Source: Porites lutea
Taxonomy: Eukaryota > Cnidaria > Anthozoa > Scleractinia > Poritidae
NCBI RefSeq assembly: GCF_958299795.1
Contig: NC_133206.1
Location: 12,871,552 to 12,935,551 of the forward strand
Direction of reading: 5' to 3'
Length of the DNA stretch: 64,000 bases
The notes under the pieces are model-generated. The model saw only the letters and a program-made list of their open reading frames with translations, searched no databases and was not told the origin of the DNA. Within the stretch, counting starts at the first letter, position 1; every line of letters begins with the position of its first letter. Of this stretch, positions 22,471 to 34,165 are shown piece by piece. The position numbers were made by a program, and so were the translations under genes.

Positions 22471-23072
22471 ATTGATTTTGATGAGACGCGCGGGGAATTC
22501 ACATTCAGCTGAAACCTCTGAAACTGATTCCGGTCCTGGACGCGTGGCTGGATAAGGTTCTCCACTAAGATATTGTTTTCAAGAAGAGACTCTTTTCAAT
22601 ACACTTGCAATGTAAAAATATGATCTATTTACTTACTCTTTTCTAAAACAATTTTCTAAACGTTCCAGTTTTTCTAGTTATTAAACAAATTGCGAACTGC
22701 CGGCCTTATTGAGTGACCAAAAAAAGGCGATGTTGATTCGCATGGGACGTCAGGTAGTTATCATTTAAGCACTAGAATACAAGGAAGTCATGTTTTTAGT
22801 TCAAATATGTTTTAAATCTACGCTAAAACAAAATGTGTTTACGTTAAAAGAATATAAGCAACTTTTCAGCCTTCCCCGAAATTCAAGATGGCTGCCAAAA
22901 GGAGATTATGAGGGACAAATTTAAATTTCGATTTTCAAAGTGAAAGCTACCATTTTATCCTTGCTATGATGCATTTTTGTGATGCTTAATAGTCAAAGAT
23001 TAATATGTGACATGTTTCGGCTGTTCCCCTCGAGTGAGCCATAAACCCAAATTTTCGGCTCTCAGCTGATGG
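22471..23072. other. Right arm of the composite element
   Basis: Includes the inverted counterpart of 11810-12010 (about 22850-23045), with an ATGGCTGCCAAAAGG segment matching the left arm. No gene. Confidence 0.55.
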
Positions 23073-23074
23073 AC

Positions 23075-23372
23075 TATTCCACTGGAATTTCCGGTTCGGC
23101 GGTAAATGGAACACGTTTCGCCGGTTCTTCCCACTGGAAAATTCCCAGAAAAAGTGGAAAATCTAAAAAGGTGGGCTCGCGCTCGTTTTCCCGGTTGGAA
23201 TTCGTGTTCCATTTACTCGTTTCTGGTAGTTTGTAACAGTTCCGGGTCCACGGCAAGAAAATTTGTCGGGCACCGCGACATACCGGGGTTTACGACCAAA
23301 TGGAACAACTTTTTACCAATCGGAAATTCTACTTTTGCTCCCACCGAAATTTCCGTGTTTTTTTCCTAAATG
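23075..23372. mobile_element. Probable MITE inside the right TIR of the composite element
   Basis: The right TIR reads CTGATGGACTA and then resumes GGAAAGCGCC about 300 bp later, whereas the left TIR is continuous. The insert starts TTCCACTGGAATTTCC and contains many TGGAA/TTCCA words in both orientations. A TA at both edges would fit a TA-targeting element, but the terminal repeats are poor. Confidence 0.4.
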
Positions 23373-24310
23373 GAAAGCGCCTTAGGAGTAATGGGTTTTC
23401 TCCTCCGCAAACACAGTCCACTTCGAAGGGGAGAGAGAGGTCCCCCAGCAATAGAACAAACAACCCGGGTGGAAATCTTGAGCAAAAACATAAAACTGTA
23501 AGATTTGACGTGGTGGGAGAACAACCAGCTACAAAGTATCCCCAAATCAGCGTTCCAGACTTGAAAGACTAGAAAAAGGGATTCGCCTCAAATCACAGCC
23601 CAGTTTTCTGAAGCGTCCCAAACGGAAATGCGCGAACCATTTGATTTTCCTACCGAAATTTTCATGCCTACGTGCGGCAAGAATTTCCCAGTTTCTCCAT
23701 GTAAATTGTAACTTAGTAGCCTGTAAAACCACTATTTTCTGCAATTTGTCTGTCAGTTATGCGGTCTCGAGAATGAGGTTAAACGTCAGCTATAACCCCT
23801 CGAAGCCCCCCTCCTACGCGCCTGGGAAAGCGATTGTAGGAAGATTCCTCTCTTGAATGGGGACTAATGTTTGAGGAATGGACCTTAAAGAGGGTGCCAC
23901 TTTTCGTTTGTCTCACTCTTATAAATAGACAGCGATCCGAAATTTATGGGAATACCCCCCGCGGGCAGAGGACCGGGGCGGTCGTTTTCCAGTTAGGAGA
24001 TTCTTTTGAAATGGTGAGATTTGAAATACCTTAAAACTTTATGAGGGTAAATATTAATCTGCATTTTTAACGGTAAAAAGTAACCTTTTTTGACGGTTGA
24101 CCGTTGAATTCAAACGAACCCCCTTTGCAGGTCAATGATGGAGGACTAAAAACACAAGCTATTAATTTTTAGCTTTTAGCAAATAGTGGAGGAATGGAAA
24201 ACAAACTTTGAGTGTTTTGGTTTAGTTCAAATTACCCTGCAATAAAACGCTAACAGTATCGCAAAAAGTCCTATAGGCACAAATAAAAATTGTTAGGAGT
24301 TTGAGTACAA

Positions 24311-24733
24311 ACTGACTTAGTAGATCTATACAAAGATGATCTGCCCCGGGTGATCTGCCTTAGCCACAGCTCTTCTTTGCCAAATTTGAGCGTTGGAAGA
24401 TGAAGGTGCAAGCTAGGATAATTACGGCTCATTCATGCGCTGCGTCCTTAATTGAAAGCATGTGATCCTGATGATTTCCCTAACCTGTACATTCTTCTCA
24501 AGATTGCGGCTACTCTTCCCGTGACATCGTGCGAGTGCGAGCGTTCAATCAACACAATGAGAAGGCTAAACAATTACATGCGATGTACCATGGGCGAGAG
24601 TAGGCTCTCCTCACTGGCCATCATGCATATCAAGTACGATATGCCTATCGATCTGGACGAAGTTGTCAATTTGTTTGAAGGCCTCCACGCGTGGATGATG
24701 CAGTTACAAAGTTTGCCTTACGAAACGGAATAG
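24311..24733 (+). pseudogene. hAT transposase C-terminal fragment, unit 2
   Basis: Contains more of the transposase than unit 1: LFFAKFERWKMKVQARIITA, then a frameshift and stop around 24465, then DDFPNLYILLKIAATLPVTS, CECERSINTMRRLNNYMRCT and the LAIMHIKYDM segment. The CECERSI motif is intact here. The equivalent 5' part is missing in unit 1, where the foldback element lies. Not translatable as one protein. Confidence 0.75.
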
Positions 24734-25819
24734 TCCTGTTGTTAGTTGATAATTACCTGAATTACGTTAGCCCATGTTGTTGCCCCAGTATATCCTAGTG
24801 GCCTAGTATTATATGTAGTCAAAATAATCCCACCATTGAAGATATTTCCTTAACAGGCGTTCCGGATTTGACAAATGGAGTCTCGAAAGACGGAAGGTGG
24901 GGAATACGATTTTTGGGGACGTGGGTGATACATGTTTAATACATATTGACGTTTGACGCTGCTTTCAGTACAAAGGCAGCGGAGCCGGGGAATTTGGGGG
25001 CTTAAGCTTTTTCTCCGAGATACCTTGCAGCACACTTCGAGTTTTGTAAAACGTTTCGAGTACTTAGCCGGTATGTATCACTATGTATAAACTGAATGCA
25101 CCAAGTCAAACGGAAATATTGTTGTTATGACTATAAAAAATACCTGTTATTTTAGACTTGATCGAGATTGAAATATTCACGTGGAGACTACTGAAAATAG
25201 CATTTCCAGGTTTCTAGATTTCAACATTTTCTGGGGGAAGAAACCCCTAGAGGCTGGCGCCTTTGGCGCTCGCAGTATTTCCCGCTGTTAACAAATATTC
25301 GTATCAGTACGAACACCCCTCCTTAAACCCCAGCTACGCGCCTGTTTCCTATTACTTTAATTGTATAAAAGTTCAGTTCTTATCGGATTTATTTCTCTTG
25401 TAGCTGGACGTTTGCATGCTCTTGAATTTTAGCTTATATAATAGATCACACCGGGAACACACCGCCAACAAGGCTACCGCAACACGGGCGCAAATGACAA
25501 CTCCCAACATTGTTGACCCAACAATGTTGGGAGTTGAATTTCCTCCGCCCCTCGTCTCGCGCTTCGCGCAAAATGCCCCGTTATCTCCCAGAGAGGAAAA
25601 AGAGGTTTACCTCTTGGGCTGGAGCTGAAAACATTTGCAGTGGATTTGAATTTCGGCGAAAAAACGGCATTTTTGTTGCAACTGGTCCAGGACCCTGCAG
25701 CCAGATAGAAATGACCAGCCTTGACTTTGTCTTTTGAAGGAAGTAACAGTGGTTATGCAATAAAGCCCAAAAAACAGAAACAAGACAAGGAGAAACCAAG
25801 ACGCGGTGGAATGCATCGC

Positions 25820-27817
25820 AGGTAAGGGTTTTTCATTCATTTAATTGAAGGAAAATTTGATTTAACATTAGTTAGCGTTCGCAGATCTCAGTAAGCTTAT
25901 ATTTTATTTCTCATACAAAGTCTCTTATTTTCAACGGTCTCCTATTACGCTACACTGGCGCGTCCACCATAAAAGGTCACGCGTCACCTATGGTATGTAC
26001 TTTACACCCTTTCCTCGTAACGTGAGTAAGGGTCGCCTGTGAAAAGGCTATGATGACTGCAGCAATGCAGTTACTGAACTCTGTCCAAAAGTCTGAAAAA
26101 AAACTAGTGTTATCATTTAGATTCTCTGGCATGGTAAAGAGGTACAAGCGTTACGTCCAGCCCCGAAATCCAGCCGCCAGAATTTGTAAAGAATTGTAAA
26201 CATGTCTAAATCTACCCACCAAAACAAAGACTATGTAGAAGAACTGCTAATAAGCCGCATTCATTTTTACAGCTATAGCAAAGTATTTTCAGTATTTTAT
26301 TCAGACTCAAAAGTTAATGTACATAAATTATAACATCATTGCTTCACTGATTACTCTGCGAGTGAAGATGTCAAAGAACACTGAGCAAAACAAAGGACTC
26401 TTTTACAAGTGACATAATAAAAGGCAACTTCTCCAAAAGTATTGGTTTTAAATCACTAAGGTATTAGATCTGCTATAAACCCGTTCGTTTCATAAATGTA
26501 TAATTTACTCAAATAATAAACAATTTCCCCAAATCAAAATTACATAAGGCTATCAAGGCTATCAAGCTTTCGAAAAATAAATGACATCGGAGGTGTCAAT
26601 TTTCTTGCGATTTATATAGCAAGCACAGAAAATGAAGAGTTGCATTTTTCTGGCTTTCCCTCGATAACTAGGAATAAAAAATCAATTGGAACTGAATTAT
26701 ACTTGGATTGGTAATTAATTTACCTTTAATTTCCAGCATTGTTCGTCAGTTTTTCCTTGAGACACAGGGGTGGAATTGTTCCCTTATTACCAGGAATTTA
26801 AGACGTTTGCTGCAAAATACACATATTTACCAAGGCTTCTTTGTGCCATATTCCTTGTGGCTTAAAACATTTTACAAAGGTTTACATCAGTTGTTTGGAT
26901 TAACTCATATGAACCCACAGACTTTTGTCCGTGGCCTTTATAGTTATATAAAACTTTTAACTTAAACGTAATTAACAATAACTATAACAAAATTCCCTAA
27001 ACTGATTGCCTACCAGCATCCGTGATTTCAACATTAATAGGACATTTTCTATGCCATGCCTAAGAAACTGGACAGTGCATGCCATCACAGGCACACTTGA
27101 ATGTCTTTTCTTTACCTTGTTTTGTTGTCTAGCAAAAACTCTTTGAAGATCTTGTCTATTTTTAAAAAAGCTTACATCATAGACTTGCCACAAGTCAATC
27201 TCAATTAGTGCCAGAAACAAGAAGTGATGGACTTTGAGAAAGTCTACACCCACAATAATTGTCCTATTACTGTTTTGATTAACTGGTAACAGAACGTCTG
27301 TTGTCCAATTCAGGCCATAAAATACTTGTTTAAAGAAATCGGACCATTTTTGGACAATGTTTTTGAAGACGGAATGGGAAAAGAGCATAAAAATCAAAAA
27401 GGCTTTATTTATAGACCCTCAACTTCTTTTGTGTGTCGCCAGTGATCATCATAGTTGTAGTTATTAATACTATTGTTATATATGGATAACTGGCAGGGTG
27501 GAAAGAAAGTCAGTATAATTTACAGACTGCCATTCGGGCAAGCTGTAGCTGGCATGTACTAGCTCACAAGTCATTTCAACTAGCCCCCAAACCCTTTTTG
27601 ATTAGCAGGATTGATTATAATCCTTCTGTAATTTGAATTTCCCCAAAAAACAGCACTTGCCCGTTGGGCAAATTACATTGTAAGAACAAAAATTACTAGC
27701 CTGATAGTAAAAGCCACTAGCCGCGGGCTATTAGACAGAACTTTCTTTGCACGCTGAACTGGTTACTCTTTCATTTCTAATTTTGACTGAAGGCAGCTAC
27801 TGCAAACATACAAATAA
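25820..27817. other. Array spacer of unit 3, no gene
   Basis: Collinear with 37700-40092 in unit 5 and with 60833-61720 near the coiled-coil gene over its first kilobase. No coding sequence is supported. Confidence 0.5.
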
Positions 27818-29044
27818 TTACTTCATAAAAATAAAAGTAGAGAACTGGCCAGTTAATTCACTTGTTCCGTTGTTATCACTGTTTGAGCTGTAAAAATTGA
27901 ACTGTACTTGACCACACTCAAGAGATGTTTTCCCCCCTTCACCATACCATGAAGGGGGGCCTCTAATGAGTGACCTAACCACATATCTGTTGCTTTCATG
28001 TAAACAGATAGGAGGATCAAAACAGACAGTAAATCCGTAATAGCCTAGCTTCTCATCTTTTAATGATGAGTACGACCCTGTTTTCTTTGCCAGTGTAAAA
28101 TTATTTGTGGCATCTTTAACGTCTGTACAAACAGAGTACTCATGACCTACACGGCCAAAATGTTGAATACCATGTAACTTAACTGACTTTAACAGACAAA
28201 ACAATCACATCAGGTTTACCAGAATTATATGACCAATACCTTTTTGGTGGACTGTAATTTGAAAATCTGTAGCATTGATGGAGCTGTGTGCTGTCAGTCC
28301 TTGGGGTCTGTATAAATGGTAAAGGGGAAGTTAACTCAACATCATTATAGAATTTCATTAATTCACTCATCTCTCCAATATTAAGAATTCTCGAATCTAA
28401 ACCAACAGAGACAAACTCCTTCTGTGACATCAGTGGAAACCGTATTGCTTTCACGATGTCTTCTCCAATGATTCTTCTCTTTGACTCTCCCTTAGTAGTT
28501 ATTCCCTGCCGTTCACTCTCTTTTGTCGCCCAGCGATCAACAGCTTTAAACAGATCCACTTCTTTGATGGTCAATCTTTCTCTCTTCACAACACTCCCAA
28601 TAAGAGATCGCTCAAGCGTGACAAAATCATCTGACGTCACAGCTTCTTCTGTGTTCTCCTCGATCACTTCCTAGAATCGATCTTCCAAATCTTTATCCTC
28701 AAATTTTTTAGCGTGTGGAAGAATGGAGAATAAATTGGCTGCTGATAGGTTTTCTCGTAGATATTTACTGCATTTCCCTGCAAGTGAAGGTACCATGTAC
28801 TTATCCGCTAAGTACAGACATAGTTACTTCGGCGGAGCGCGAAGTAAAGGATTCGCGACGCTCAGGAATGTATCAAAGTTGCAATTTTTTGACAAGATTG
28901 GGCAAGCAAAGTCTGTAGGTTTTCGGCTCTATTCGGCTATTTGACGAAGTGAGAGCCGAATTAGTCCGAGATATCTCGAGATCACTTCGTTTTCTTTGAA
29001 TTATTCTTTAACTTTTTCGAGGAAGAAAGAAGTACTATTTTGGC

Positions 29045-29136
29045 CTTCCCGGGGTTTGAACCGACTCACCTATGTGACCCGTCAGATCAGAGGAGACTCT
29101 AAGTTGAGGGATTAGCCGATTCTACTGCGACCCAAG
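29045..29136 (-). repeat. tRNA-like (SINE) segment
   Basis: On the minus strand a B-box-like GGTTCAAACCCCGGGAAGG is preceded about 55 bp upstream by a weak A-box-like stretch (ATCGGCTAATCCCTCAAC). No proper cloverleaf forms by eye, so this is a tRNA-derived repeat at best, not a tRNA gene. Confidence 0.3.
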
Positions 29137-29145
29137 GTAGTTTGG

Positions 29146-30141
29146 TAGCCTGTGTACAGACGTCCCCCCTCTCTCAGGAAAAATCGGGAGAGGAGACGTC
29201 TGTGAATCGCCGACGATAATCGTGTTCCCGTTTCCCCGGAATGTTGGGGACAGCCTCTGATTGGTTGTAATGTTAATGCCATGACGCAAATAATTTCCGG
29301 TGTTGTGATTGGTGAATGAACCTCAGAATAGATTCCCCGGGGAAAAGCTCAGCCTTTGTGGACATTCATATTTGTTTACCGGTATTTGTATTTCGGCTTT
29401 CTCCTAAAGGCATGAGAAGTTAAGACCACCGATGTTTGCTGCACCGGTTGCGGATGCGTCTGTCTGTACCGGTCGGTATTGTAAATAAAAGAGGAGGCAT
29501 GCAAAATCCAACGTTAACGGCCAAGGCAGGGCAAGCTTACCCCAAAAAGATTCTATTAATGAATTGATTATTTGAAAAAATGAATCCGTTAGTCGTTCCC
29601 GTAACTGGTGTCAAATTTAAATCGGCATTCCTGTATGCGCAATGAGTAGTGAATATTTTAAGAGAACTTCTCTGCATTTGGTCAGATTGAAAATCTTTGA
29701 ATGTATTAAATGATTTACATCAAATTCAGGGAAACTGAGCTGGTAGAAATTTCGTAACTAAATCGCGTGTAAATTCACGGCTCATTACGCATGCAAAAAT
29801 GCACTCAGAGATGAATCTGAAATCTACAACTACCAACGGTTCAACTTAGTTTCGAATAATAAATGCATTAATGGGTCTTGGGAGGTACGCTTGACCTGGC
29901 TTGACTGTAATCAGAGATCTTATATCTGGATTTTTGGGTGGACATTGCGTGAAGATGTTCGTCTAGCCTGTGCACAGACGCCAGAGCTATTTTCGACCTA
30001 CCTGTTTCTTTTCAACCGTCAGCGAAAGAACAAAAAATAATTTATGCAAATTTATACCTGAACACGATTATCGATGGCGATTCACAGACGTCTCCTCTCC
30101 CGATTTTTCCTGAGGGAGCGGGGACGTCTGTACACAGGCTA
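29146..30141. mobile_element. 996-bp nested element with about 80-bp TIRs and 9-bp TSD
   Basis: Left TAGCCTGTGTACAGACGTCC continues through GGAAAAATCGGGAGAGGAGA and is mirrored at the right end with few mismatches for about 80 bp. GTAGTTTGG flanks both ends (29137-29145, 30142-30150). Long TIRs with 9-bp duplications suggest a Mutator-like MITE. Diverged pieces of the same family occur near 33270-33300 and 33690-33830. Confidence 0.8.
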
Positions 30142-31906
30142 GTAGTTTGGGAGATGAAAAATAGTTATGAAATGATGCACTAGTTTCGGGACAAGATTGG
30201 GCGTGCAAGTTCGTGACTTTTCGGCTTGTTTCAACTATTTCACGAAATGAGATCGGACTACTTCGTGATATCTTGAGATCACTTCGAGTTTAGTCTTTAA
30301 TTACTCGAGGATAAATAGAGGATATTTCGTGGCCGCGCAGAGACACGAAATTTCTCTTCGAGTGTTGAAAAACACTTCACGAGTGAGCCCTCCTTTCGAA
30401 CTGTTTTATGATGAATTTAAAGTTACAAAATGCTGCACAAAGACATTTTGTCTTTGTTGAGTGTTACGTAGTAAAATTGCTTTCATGCGTTGCGTGACTT
30501 TCTCGAACGTTCTCTACGTTTTTTGGATTATACATGAATAATTAATTAGGGCATGTTTACATTTCAGCATGAGTCAGCAGATTTGCATCAGTTACTGAAA
30601 TCATAAAATATGTCGAAAAGCTACTACTATTCGCCTGTTTAGTATTTTCTAGAACCTTATGTCAAACGGTATACAAGTTCCAAGCGAGTTCTTTTGACGA
30701 ACTAAGTTTTTTCCCACGAACTGGACTGCTGTGTTTAGTCAAGTGTTACGAAGGTCGATTTTCAGGTTCTGTGTTGACAAGTTCGCGGAAGCCGTAAGAT
30801 ATCTGAAGTTCAAGTGAGTGTTTGTTATTATTGGTAGAGGCTGTTTAATTTTACTCAAAGTTCAAGTCAAGTTTGTGTTGGCGCATGCTGTGTTTTAAAG
30901 CTCTGTAAAGGCTCTGTTCCTTTGGTGTTAAACTTCCTTGTGTTAATCCGACATCCCTGCGTGCTGATAGTCAGTGAATAATTATCCTCAAAACATTCGA
31001 ACTCGTGACTTTGAGTCTTAGCCAATTCCATGCTCAACGTAATTGACTCCTTACCCATGCCTTACATATCTTTAATCAGTACATGAGACTGCTATGCTGT
31101 TTTTGAAGCCTGATGTGACTAAGAAAAATAGAGAATTGTTTTTTTAGAAGGATTTGTATGAAGTCATCAGAGCATAACTGGGCTAATATCTCGGAGACAA
31201 TTTGTCCCGAAATGCTAGTTTTTGGCAAGTAGGCCTCTTGGATGTGGCTCTTTTCAGAATATCCTGACAAATCCCATAATTTCACAAATTAACACCTTAC
31301 TCTTACCATATTTGATTTCTTACTATTCCTCCGCATATACAATTAATTAGTTCCACAACCACGACGCCGAAGTGTACGCTCCGTAGCGTCTTGTTAATTG
31401 AGTGGAATGGTTATGAAACCCGTCAGACTCCTTTGTTATATGTTTTTGTGGACTTGAAAGTGCACAACGTTCAAAAGAATTCCTATCATTTTGATTGTAC
31501 TGACCAATAAAAACGTTGCATTAATTTATTCCGTAACAATTTGCCAACAGAAAACAAAGGATTGTGCACTTTCAGGGTGCTTCCAACATAAACTGCAGCA
31601 CTGTTGTTTTTATCATTCATGTTTGCCGCTTTTCATAACCAGTCTCCTCTAATAACTATGGTACAGAACATGCATCACGTTACTTAAGGTTAGATTCGCC
31701 TTATCGCTGTACAAGTACCGAAGAAATTCCAACAGACTGTCGTACTCACAGTCAGGCAGTTCAACACAGTCTTTAGCCTCCGCCAGTTGCCCATAAAACA
31801 TGGCATAGAAGACAGGACTGCTAATAGCAAGCACAAGCTTGTGGGCTGGAATCGTCTTCCGGGTTTCACTTCAGCTTCCGAAGCAGGAACCACAAACTTC
31901 ACATCG

Positions 31907-33640
31907 CCCTCCCCCTGACAAAGGAAAAACGGAGACGGGGAGGGTGCAGCTACACGTAGGCTACGCCTTGGGAATTCCCTGGAGACAATGGGAAGGGGAA
32001 AAAACAAGGAAGAGAAGCTTCCCATCGTCCACCGCCCTATTTTTATGGAGTAGGCTTGCCAAGCCACTTGCAAACGGACGCAACAATATTGCGTCCGCTT
32101 ACCCGGGGCTGAAAGTTTGACCGGTTTCAAACTTTGCGCAGAAACATCCAACAACATGCAACAGGGTGTGCAAACGGACGCAACATGTAAAATCCAACAA
32201 TGTTGCGTCCGTTTGCACCATAGTCTCTCCAAGTAACTTTACTGCGGAGGAGAGAGAGAGGTTCCCCAGCAATAGATTCCAAAATGTCATAAGGGTGCTT
32301 ACCATTAACACAGACAACCCGAGTGGAAATCTTGTGCAAAAACATAAAACTATAAAATTTAACGTGGTGGGAGAACAACCCGCTACAAAGTATCCTCAAA
32401 TGAGCGTTACAGACTTAAAAGAGTAGAAAAATGGATTCGCCTCAAATCACAGCCCAGTTTTCTGAAGCGTCCCAAACCGAAGGCGCGAACCATTTGATTT
32501 TCCAACCGGAATTTTTTTCCCATGTAAATTGTAAGTTAGTACCCGGAAACCACTATTTTGTCGTATCTATAATTTGACTATCAGTATGAGGGCAGAGATA
32601 AGGAGTGTTAGAGAAAAAGGGAAGCAATTGATTCGAAACACTTACGTTATTTTTGCGACGCTGTCAGGAATGAGGTTAACTGTCAGCCGTCAAAAATGTT
32701 TACCGTTAAAAATGCAGATTAATATTTACCGTCATAAAGTTTTAAGGTATTTCAAATCTCACTATTTCAGAAGAATCTCGTACCTGGAAAAAGACCTCGC
32801 TTCGGTCCTCTTCCCGGGTGGTTTCCCATAAATTTCGGACCAGCCCTCAAAAATTCTGGCCTCCCACGCTCGCTTTTTAGGGGTGCTCGAATTTCGTCCC
32901 TCCCCACAAATACGAGCTCCCCTCAACCAACAAGGGCAAAAAAATGATTGCCTTCTTAACACATGATTTTAAGGATGGAGCCCACCACTGCCAACAAGGA
33001 TGCAACAACTCCCAACATTGTTGGCCCAACAATGTTGGGATCTGGAGTGCATCGTGGGAAGGATACAACCCTTAAGACTTTGTAAACTCCACGGAGACCA
33101 CAGCCTCCTCCTCAGGCGCTTCGTTTTACGCAATCTAAAGGAGCGACTGGTGATGAACCGCAGGGGACCATGGGAAGGGTACAGATGGCAGGCGAAGCCC
33201 GTTGTCTCTTTCCTGCCTTCCTTTGTGCGCACATTTTCATCGAGAGAGAGACATACAGACGCCAGGGGGTGTCTATACACATGCACAGGCTATTTTTCGG
33301 CCTACATGTGACAGTGATGAATAGTAAAATTAGACAAAAGTAGAGCAATGATTTCTTGCTGAAGAGACATGAACAATCCTTTACTTAAAACCTACTCAAA
33401 CATCGAATGGATCAACTCCTGCTTAAAATGCTTGATTGGAAATAAAAACAGTGTTCTGAGTGCTTCGGAGATCAAAATTCTGTCAAGCCAAAAACCACAG
33501 GAAATCGATGCACAGGAAACAGACCGACTTAATATGTTAGTAGTAAAAAAGAAGGAAGAACATGTATGTGTCAGAATCCTCCGAAGCATAATATACTCAT
33601 TAAAAATGACATTTTAGCTAGATATTCTAGTCAGAGCCTA
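31907..33640. other. 5' flank of copy C and inter-unit repeats, no gene
   Basis: Contains a GCGTCCGTTTGCAC-type MITE (32055-32219), the conserved flank block (32235-32690), its inverted part (32690-32840), a CCTCCCACG repeat end (32859) and a CCCAACATTGTTGGCCCAACAATGTTGGG palindrome near 33010. An ORF at 33369-33617 (82 codons, plus) has no recognisable family. Confidence 0.5.
32055..32219. repeat. MITE family with GCAAACGGACGCAAC ends
   Basis: Words GCAAACGGACGCAACA and TGTTGCGTCCGTTTGC occur in inverted orientation, with AGTTTGACCGGTTTCAAACT between them. Related copies lie at about 41629-41776 and 42955-43070. No ORF. Confidence 0.6.
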
Positions 33641-33860
33641 GGCTAGCTATAAAGGTTGAGAACATCCAAGGGAATAACGTTTAAGAGTCCAGAGCCGTGT
33701 TGGTCTGTCAACACCTTTTCAACTGTCAGAAGAAACCAAAAAATAATTCAATTATTTTTTTTGTTTGTATAAGTTATGCAAATGTATACAGGATCACGAT
33801 TAACGACGGTGATTCTCCTTTTTTTTCCCTACGGTTCTTTGGGGAGGGGGCATCTGCGGT

Positions 33861-33868
33861 CCCGGGGA

Positions 33869-33901
<33 letters not shown>

Positions 33902-34165
33902 CGCTGTGAAGGGTATGGTTTTCAAGCCGTTTACTCTACAATAGGGTATATAAATCAGAACATTTGGGTCGAGAAAAGGGTATCATTTTTCAGGAAACTG
34001 ATCAGTTGGTTGAAGATTTTATCTAGAATAGGAAACAGCTACTCTAGGATAGGGGGGATTTGGGGGGTAGCAAAATTTAGCTGAACTAGCTCTGGCATAG
34101 GTTAAGGGTTCCAAGGTCCGAGCGGCACATACCCACCCAGAAATTCCTAAATTATCTTCCCCGGG
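33861..34165. mobile_element. TIR element that truncates BTB copy D
   Basis: Ends CCCGGGGAGTACTGCC and (reverse) CCCCGGGGAAGATAATTT, with an internal inverted AGGTATGTGCCGCT / AGCGGCACATACC pair. A relative is at 44602-44974. Its right end supplies the last codons and stop of copy D. No PHR sequence remains on its other side, so a larger deletion accompanied or followed the insertion. Confidence 0.6.

Larger units (their letters stand above)
11780..23381. mobile_element. 11.6 kb composite TIR element with nested insertions
   Basis: The interval where unit 2 departs from its sisters is bounded by long inverted repeats. GGCGCTTTCTAGTCCATCAG at 11780 matches the complement of the right end, and GCATCACAAAAATGCAT followed by TAGCTTTCACTTTG recurs inverted near 22930-22990. 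Arms total roughly 230 bp. The right arm is itself interrupted (about 23075-23370). Removing nested elements (12060-14000, 14188-19710, the right-arm insert) leaves a parental element of about 4 kb whose interior holds the decayed ORF at 21.4-22.5 kb. No target duplication is clear. Confidence 0.7.
8109..25744. repeat. Segmental duplication unit 2 (expanded)
   Basis: It starts with the same TAACAGTGG junction as unit 1 and ends where unit 3 starts. The unit proper is 8109-11779 plus 23382-25744; the 11.6 kb between is a composite TIR element. Compared with unit 1 it lacks about 1 kb of spacer: the MITE at 8192 runs directly into GTCAGTTTTTCCTTGAGACA at 8390, a deletion fusing MITE interior to spacer. 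Confidence 0.75.
28819..31660. mobile_element. 2842-bp insertion with 7-bp target duplication
   Basis: Intact copies read CTAAGTACAGAACATGCAT. Here GTACAGA is duplicated on both sides (28812-28818, 31661-31667). The ends are CATAGTTACT and its inverted counterpart AATAACTATG, so TIRs are only about 8 bp. Inside are two diverged direct repeats (about 28888-29010 and 30187-30310, sharing GATATCTYGAGATCACTTCG), a nested 996-bp element, and a tRNA-like segment. No transposase recognised. Superfamily unassigned. Confidence 0.85.
27818..31906 (-). pseudogene. BTB-BACK-PHR pseudogene, copy C, split by a transposon
   Basis: Homology to copy E is continuous in two pieces, 31906-31661 (N-terminal BTB part) and 28818-27818 (rest of BTB, BACK, PHR). 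Lesions: loss of the first about 30 codons, with unrelated repeat sequence beginning at about 31907; a single-base deletion in the acidic linker (near 31870); the 28819-31660 insertion within the MHVLYLANKY codons; a TGG-to-TAG nonsense change in the CWEVIEE motif (28672-28674); and a 2-bp deletion near 28190 in PHR. The PHR half is very close to copy E, including the FIFMK ending, so C and E are sister copies. Not functional. Confidence 0.9.
25745..33300. repeat. Segmental duplication unit 3
   Basis: Begins with TAACAGTGGTTATGCAATAA and has the empty site for the 80-411 MITE. It carries BTB pseudogene copy C with a 2.84 kb insertion. Its 5' flank (31907-33070) has a segment inverted relative to units 1, 2 and 4, a state shared with unit 5. 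The right boundary with the truncated unit 4 is blurred by repeats around 33.1-34.1 kb. Confidence 0.7.

Noticed and set aside
22193-22555. 120-codon plus-strand ORF
   Set aside because: Lies antisense to the decayed FEN-like ORF and shows no domain; considered a shadow.
33369-33617. 82-codon plus-strand ORF starting MNNPLLKTYSNIEWINS
   Set aside because: Composition looks protein-like, but it sits in repeat debris, has no recognised family and no splice partners.
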